Part shown: one piece after another, positions 61,300 to 64,000 of the stretch | Numbering within the stretch: the first letter of the stretch is position 1 | How the letters are laid out: every line of letters begins with the position of its first letter | Source: Bradyrhizobium sp. ARR65 | GTDB lineage: Bacteria > Pseudomonadota > Alphaproteobacteria > Rhizobiales > Xanthobacteraceae | Direction of reading: 5' to 3' | DNA length: 64,000 nt | Assembly (NCBI RefSeq): GCF_000472385.1 | Contig: NZ_AWZU01000001.1 | Span: forward strand, 184,501 to 248,500 | The notes under the pieces: generated by a model | What the model saw: the letters and a program-made list of their open reading frames with translations, nothing else | Database searches by the model: none | Told to the model about the DNA's origin: nothing | Translations under genes and position numbers: made by a program

Positions 61300-63390
61300 A
61301 TGGTAGAGATCCTGCAGACGACGATGCTTCCGCAAGCGCATACCAACCCGCTTTTGAAGGGCTGGGAGACGCCGCATCAGACGCCGCCGTTCGATGAGAT
61401 CACGCCGGAGGACTTCCTGCCGGCGTTCGAGCAGGCCTTCACCGATCATTCCGCCGAGATCGCCGCCATCACCCACGATCCGACGACCCCGGACTTCGAC
61501 AATACGATCACGGCGCTGGAACGTTCCGGTAAGTTGCTCAACAAGATCTCGGCCGTGTTCTACGACCTGGTCTCGGCCCATTCCAATCCGGAGATCCTCA
61601 AGCTCGACGAGGAGGTCTCCTTGCGGATGGCGCGGCACTGGAATCCGATCATGATGAACGGTGTGCTGTTCGGCCGCATCGCCATGCTGCACGACAACCG
61701 CAACAGCCTGAAGCTGACGGGCGAGCAGATGCGGCTGCTCGAGCGCACCTACACCCGCTTCCAGCGCGCCGGCGCGGGCCTTTCCGAGGACGGCAAGAAG
61801 CGGATGGCCGAGATCAACGAGCGTCTCGCCCAGCTCGGCACCACCTTCAGCCACCATCTGCTTGCGGACGAGCAGGAATGGTTCCTCGAGCTCGGCGAGG
61901 ACGATCGCGAGGGGCTCTCCGACACCTTCATTGCCGCCGCCAAGGCCGCCGCCGAGGAGCGAGGCATGCCCGGCAAGGCGATCGTGACGCTGTCGCGCTC
62001 CTCGGTCGAGCCGTTCCTGCAGACGTCAGGGAGGCGCGACCTGCGTGAAAAGGTGTTCAAGGCCTTCATCGCCCGCGGCGACAACGGCAACGCCAATGAC
62101 AACAATGCCGTCATCATGGAGATCCTCAGCTTACGCGAGGAGAGCGCGAAGCTGCTCGGCTATCCGACCTTCGCCGCCTACCGCCTCGCGGATTCGATGG
62201 CCAAGACGCCGGAGGCCGTGCGCGGCCTGCTGGAGCGGGTCTGGCAGCCGGCGCGGGCCCGCGCCCTTGCCGACCGCGACGAGCTGCAGGATTTGATCCA
62301 AAAAGAGGGCGGCAATTTCAAGCTCGCGGCCTGGGACTGGCGCTACTATGCCGAGAAGCTCAGGCAGGCCAAGGCCAATTTCGACGACGCGGCGATCAAG
62401 CCCTATCTGCCCCTCGACAACATGATCGAGGCCGCCTTCGACTGCGCGACCCGCCTGTTCGGCATCACCTTCACCGAGCGCGACGACATTCCGGTCTGGC
62501 ATCCGGACGTGCGGGTCTGGGAAGTGAAGGACGCGAGCGGCCGCCACAAGGCACTGTTCTACGGCGACTACTTTGCAAGGCCTTCAAAACGCTCCGGCGC
62601 GTGGATGACCTCGCTGCGCGACCAGCAGAAGCTGGACGGCGAGGTGGCGCCTCTGGTCATCAATGTCTGCAACTTCGCCAAGGGAGCGGACGGCCAGCCC
62701 TCGCTGCTGTCGCCGGACGAGGCGCGAACGCTGTTTCACGAGTTCGGCCACGGGCTGCACGGCATGCTGTCCAACGTGACCTACCCCTCGCTATCGGGCA
62801 CCAGTGTCTTTACCGATTTCGTCGAGCTGCCTTCGCAGCTTTACGAACACTGGCAGGAGCAGCCGCAGGTGCTGCAGAAGTTCGCCCGGCACTACCAGAC
62901 TGGCGAGCCGCTGCCGGAGGACCTGCTGCAGCGCTTCCTGGCCGCGCGCAAGTTCAACCAGGGCTTTGCCACCGTGGAGTTCGTCTCCTCCGCGCTCATC
63001 GATCTCGAATTCCACATCCAGCCGGCCTCGAGCGTGCAGGACGTGCGCGCCTTCGAGCGCGCGGAGCTGGAAAAGATCGGCATGCCCGAGGAGATCGCGA
63101 TGCGGCACCGGCCGCAGCAGTTCGGCCACCTGTTCTCCGGCGGCTACTATGCGGCCGGCTATTACAGCTACATGTGGTCGGAGGTGATGGACGCCGATGC
63201 CTTCGGCGCCTTCGAGGAGGCCGGCAACATCTTCGATCCGGCGGTGGCCAAGCGCCTGCACGACGACATCTACTCCAGCGGTGGTTCGGTCGATCCGGAA
63301 GCGGCCTACGTCGCCTTCCGCGGCCGGGAGCCGGAGGCCGACGCGCTCTTGCGCCGGCGTGGATTGTTGGACGACGCCAAGGCGGCGTGA
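61300..63390 (+). CDS. dcp: Peptidyl-dipeptidase Dcp (M3 family)
   Basis: The 696-residue zinc peptidase removes C-terminal dipeptides from short peptides. The zinc site is HEFGH in 'LFHEFGHGLHGMLS' (about 480-493), with the third ligand Glu in the following helix ('FTDFVELPSQLYEHW'). The N-terminal 'DFDNTITALERSGKLLNKISAVFYDLVSAH' matches Dcp rather than OpdA. There is no signal peptide, so it is cytoplasmic. The ATG at 61300 lacks a clear ribosome site; one at 61324 is possible. Confidence 0.92.
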   Translation: MVEILQTTMLPQAHTNPLLKGWETPHQTPPFDEITPEDFLPAFEQAFTDHSAEIAAITHDPTTPDFDNTITALERSGKLLNKISAVFYDLVSAHSNPEILKLDEEVSLRMARHWNPIMMNGVLFGRIAMLHDNRNSLKLTGEQMRLLERTYTRFQRAGAGLSEDGKKRMAEINERLAQLGTTFSHHLLADEQEWFLELGEDDREGLSDTFIAAAKAAAEERGMPGKAIVTLSRSSVEPFLQTSGRRDLREKVFKAFIARGDNGNANDNNAVIMEILSLREESAKLLGYPTFAAYRLADSMAKTPEAVRGLLERVWQPARARALADRDELQDLIQKEGGNFKLAAWDWRYYAEKLRQAKANFDDAAIKPYLPLDNMIEAAFDCATRLFGITFTERDDIPVWHPDVRVWEVKDASGRHKALFYGDYFARPSKRSGAWMTSLRDQQKLDGEVAPLVINVCNFAKGADGQPSLLSPDEARTLFHEFGHGLHGMLSNVTYPSLSGTSVFTDFVELPSQLYEHWQEQPQVLQKFARHYQTGEPLPEDLLQRFLAARKFNQGFATVEFVSSALIDLEFHIQPASSVQDVRAFERAELEKIGMPEEIAMRHRPQQFGHLFSGGYYAAGYYSYMWSEVMDADAFGAFEEAGNIFDPAVAKRLHDDIYSSGGSVDPEAAYVAFRGREPEADALLRRRGLLDDAKAA

Positions 63391-63399
63391 GAGCGGGTG

Positions 63400-63531
63400 T
63401 CACCTCGCCCCGCGCGCACGGGGAGGGACTCTGGGGAGTCTCCGCGAGTTGCGCTCGTGGATAGGGCGCCTCACCCCAACCTTCCGGCGCGAGCTTGCTC
63501 GTCGCGTCCCCGTGAAAAACGGGGAGAGGGG
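63400..63531. repeat. Palindromic intergenic repeat (CGGGGAGAGGG type)
   Basis: The stretch CCCCGCGCGCACGGGGAGGG...CCCCGTGAAAAACGGGGAGAGGG contains several stems, including CCCCGT-GAAAA-ACGGGG at its right end and GCGCGAGCTTGCTCGTCGCG in the middle. It lies between the convergent dcp and shc genes. Confidence 0.6.
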
Positions 63532-63540
63532 CAGATCCAG

Positions 63541-64000
63541 CTACTCACCCGCAGCGACGGCTGCATCTGCCTTTACCGCCGCGGCTGTCCTGCCATGTGC
63601 CTGCGGCCGCACCGCGCGGCCCAGCGCCATCAGCGGGAAGTAGTGCCTGTACATGTCATAGCGCAGCATGAAGGCGCGCGAGAGCTCGGGGCCCTGCATC
63701 AGGCGACCGGGCAAAGAGGGGTCAGTGAGCTTGATGGTCTGGCCGACGCCGTAGCCGGGAAAGCCGGTGCCGGTGAACTGCGGCTCGTGCCAGGTGCCGC
63801 CGGACTGATGTTCGACCAGGAACATGCAGCCGCGCTCGATCGCCTCGCGATCCCCGGGCCGATTGGCGGCGAGCAGCGCCATCAGCGTCCAGGCCGTTTG
63901 GGACGCGGTCGCGGTGCCGCGGCCAACCGCCTTGATATCCATGTAGGACGCGCAGCTCTCGCCCCAGCCGCCATTGTCCTGCTGATGGGCGACCAGCCAG
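63541..64000 (-). CDS. shc: Squalene-hopene cyclase, C-terminal part (runs off the window)
   Basis: The last 152 codons of the gene are present; the frame is open to the right edge. QW repeats typical of the family are visible: 'QQDNGGWGESC' at the edge and 'LVEHQSGGTWHEP' further on, followed by 'FTGTGFPGYG' and the C-terminal 'FMLRYDMYRHYFPLMALGRA'. The enzyme cyclises squalene to hopene for hopanoid membrane lipids. An internal ATG at 63942 is not the start. The N-terminal two thirds, with the catalytic Asp motif, lie outside. Confidence 0.93.
   Translation of the reverse strand, partial: WLVAHQQDNGGWGESCASYMDIKAVGRGTATASQTAWTLMALLAANRPGDREAIERGCMFLVEHQSGGTWHEPQFTGTGFPGYGVGQTIKLTDPSLPGRLMQGPELSRAFMLRYDMYRHYFPLMALGRAVRPQAHGRTAAAVKADAAVAAGE

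Overview
The window is high-GC alphaproteobacterial chromosome, most like Bradyrhizobium or a close relative. The grounds are the gene set (squalene-hopene cyclase, homospermidine synthase with an alanine-racemase-fold ornithine decarboxylase, OpgC, several TctABC-type transport genes, an extra groEL without groES), a perfect FixK/FNR-type box, and many copies of palindromic intergenic repeats of the kind common in that genus. It holds about 55 protein genes, no rRNA, no intact tRNA, no CRISPR array, no IS element and no integrase. The species call is inference.

Layout. 1-5.0 kb: secreted and membrane proteins (a YiaW/YiaV-like DUF3302 and HlyD pair, a DUF4239 protein), a winged-helix regulator below a FixK box, a Gly/Ala-rich exported protein, and the 3' half of a tRNA-Arg(CCG), probably an old attachment site. 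5.1-10.8 kb: a sulfur-stress module (MFS carrier, persulfide-dioxygenase-like hydrolase, divergent ArsR-rhodanese regulator with an inverted-repeat operator), a nucleoside phosphorylase and a cytochrome c/FTR1 iron permease. 11.4-18.2 kb: an M24 peptidase, a PNPOx-like protein divergent from a MocR regulator, and groEL divergent from a Do-type protease with a CIRCE-like element between them. 18.3-20.4 kb: a pdxA-like gene and a DUF1537 sugar-acid kinase gene, both frameshifted. 20.6-32.4 kb: a metallo-beta-lactamase-fold protein, OpgC, an Mpo1-like protein, an SGNH hydrolase, an MFS carrier, htpG with an RpoH-type promoter, a Tat-exported TctC-like protein and an RND pump.

32.7-42.5 kb is the most distinctive catabolic/biosynthetic block. 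A four-gene set (FATP-like acyl-CoA ligase, acyl carrier protein, a second adenylate-forming enzyme, a FabG-like reductase) is tightly packed. Convergent to it is a five-gene operon (CaiB-type CoA-transferase, TctC, TctB, TctA, PdxA-like dehydrogenase). A divergent GntR/FCD repressor gene shares with this operon two identical palindromic operators 63 bp apart.

43-55 kb: a ribbon-helix-helix-like protein, an MgtC/SapB family protein, DUF155 and DUF3095 proteins, DUF2147, a GNAT enzyme, an Fe/Mn superoxide dismutase, then a six-gene zinc operon. That operon begins at a perfect Zur-type palindrome laid over a TATAAT hexamer and encodes a His-rich small membrane protein, an ATPase, a permease, a binding protein, a COG0523 GTPase with a His-rich loop and a WD40 protein. 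55-64 kb: a frameshifted acetoacetate-decarboxylase gene, the polyamine genes (hss, ridA, a GNAT, ornithine decarboxylase behind a long structured leader that may be the alphaproteobacterial speF motif), a Dcp peptidase, and the 3' end of shc running off the right edge.

Function calls rest on motifs and family recognition by eye. No database search was run.
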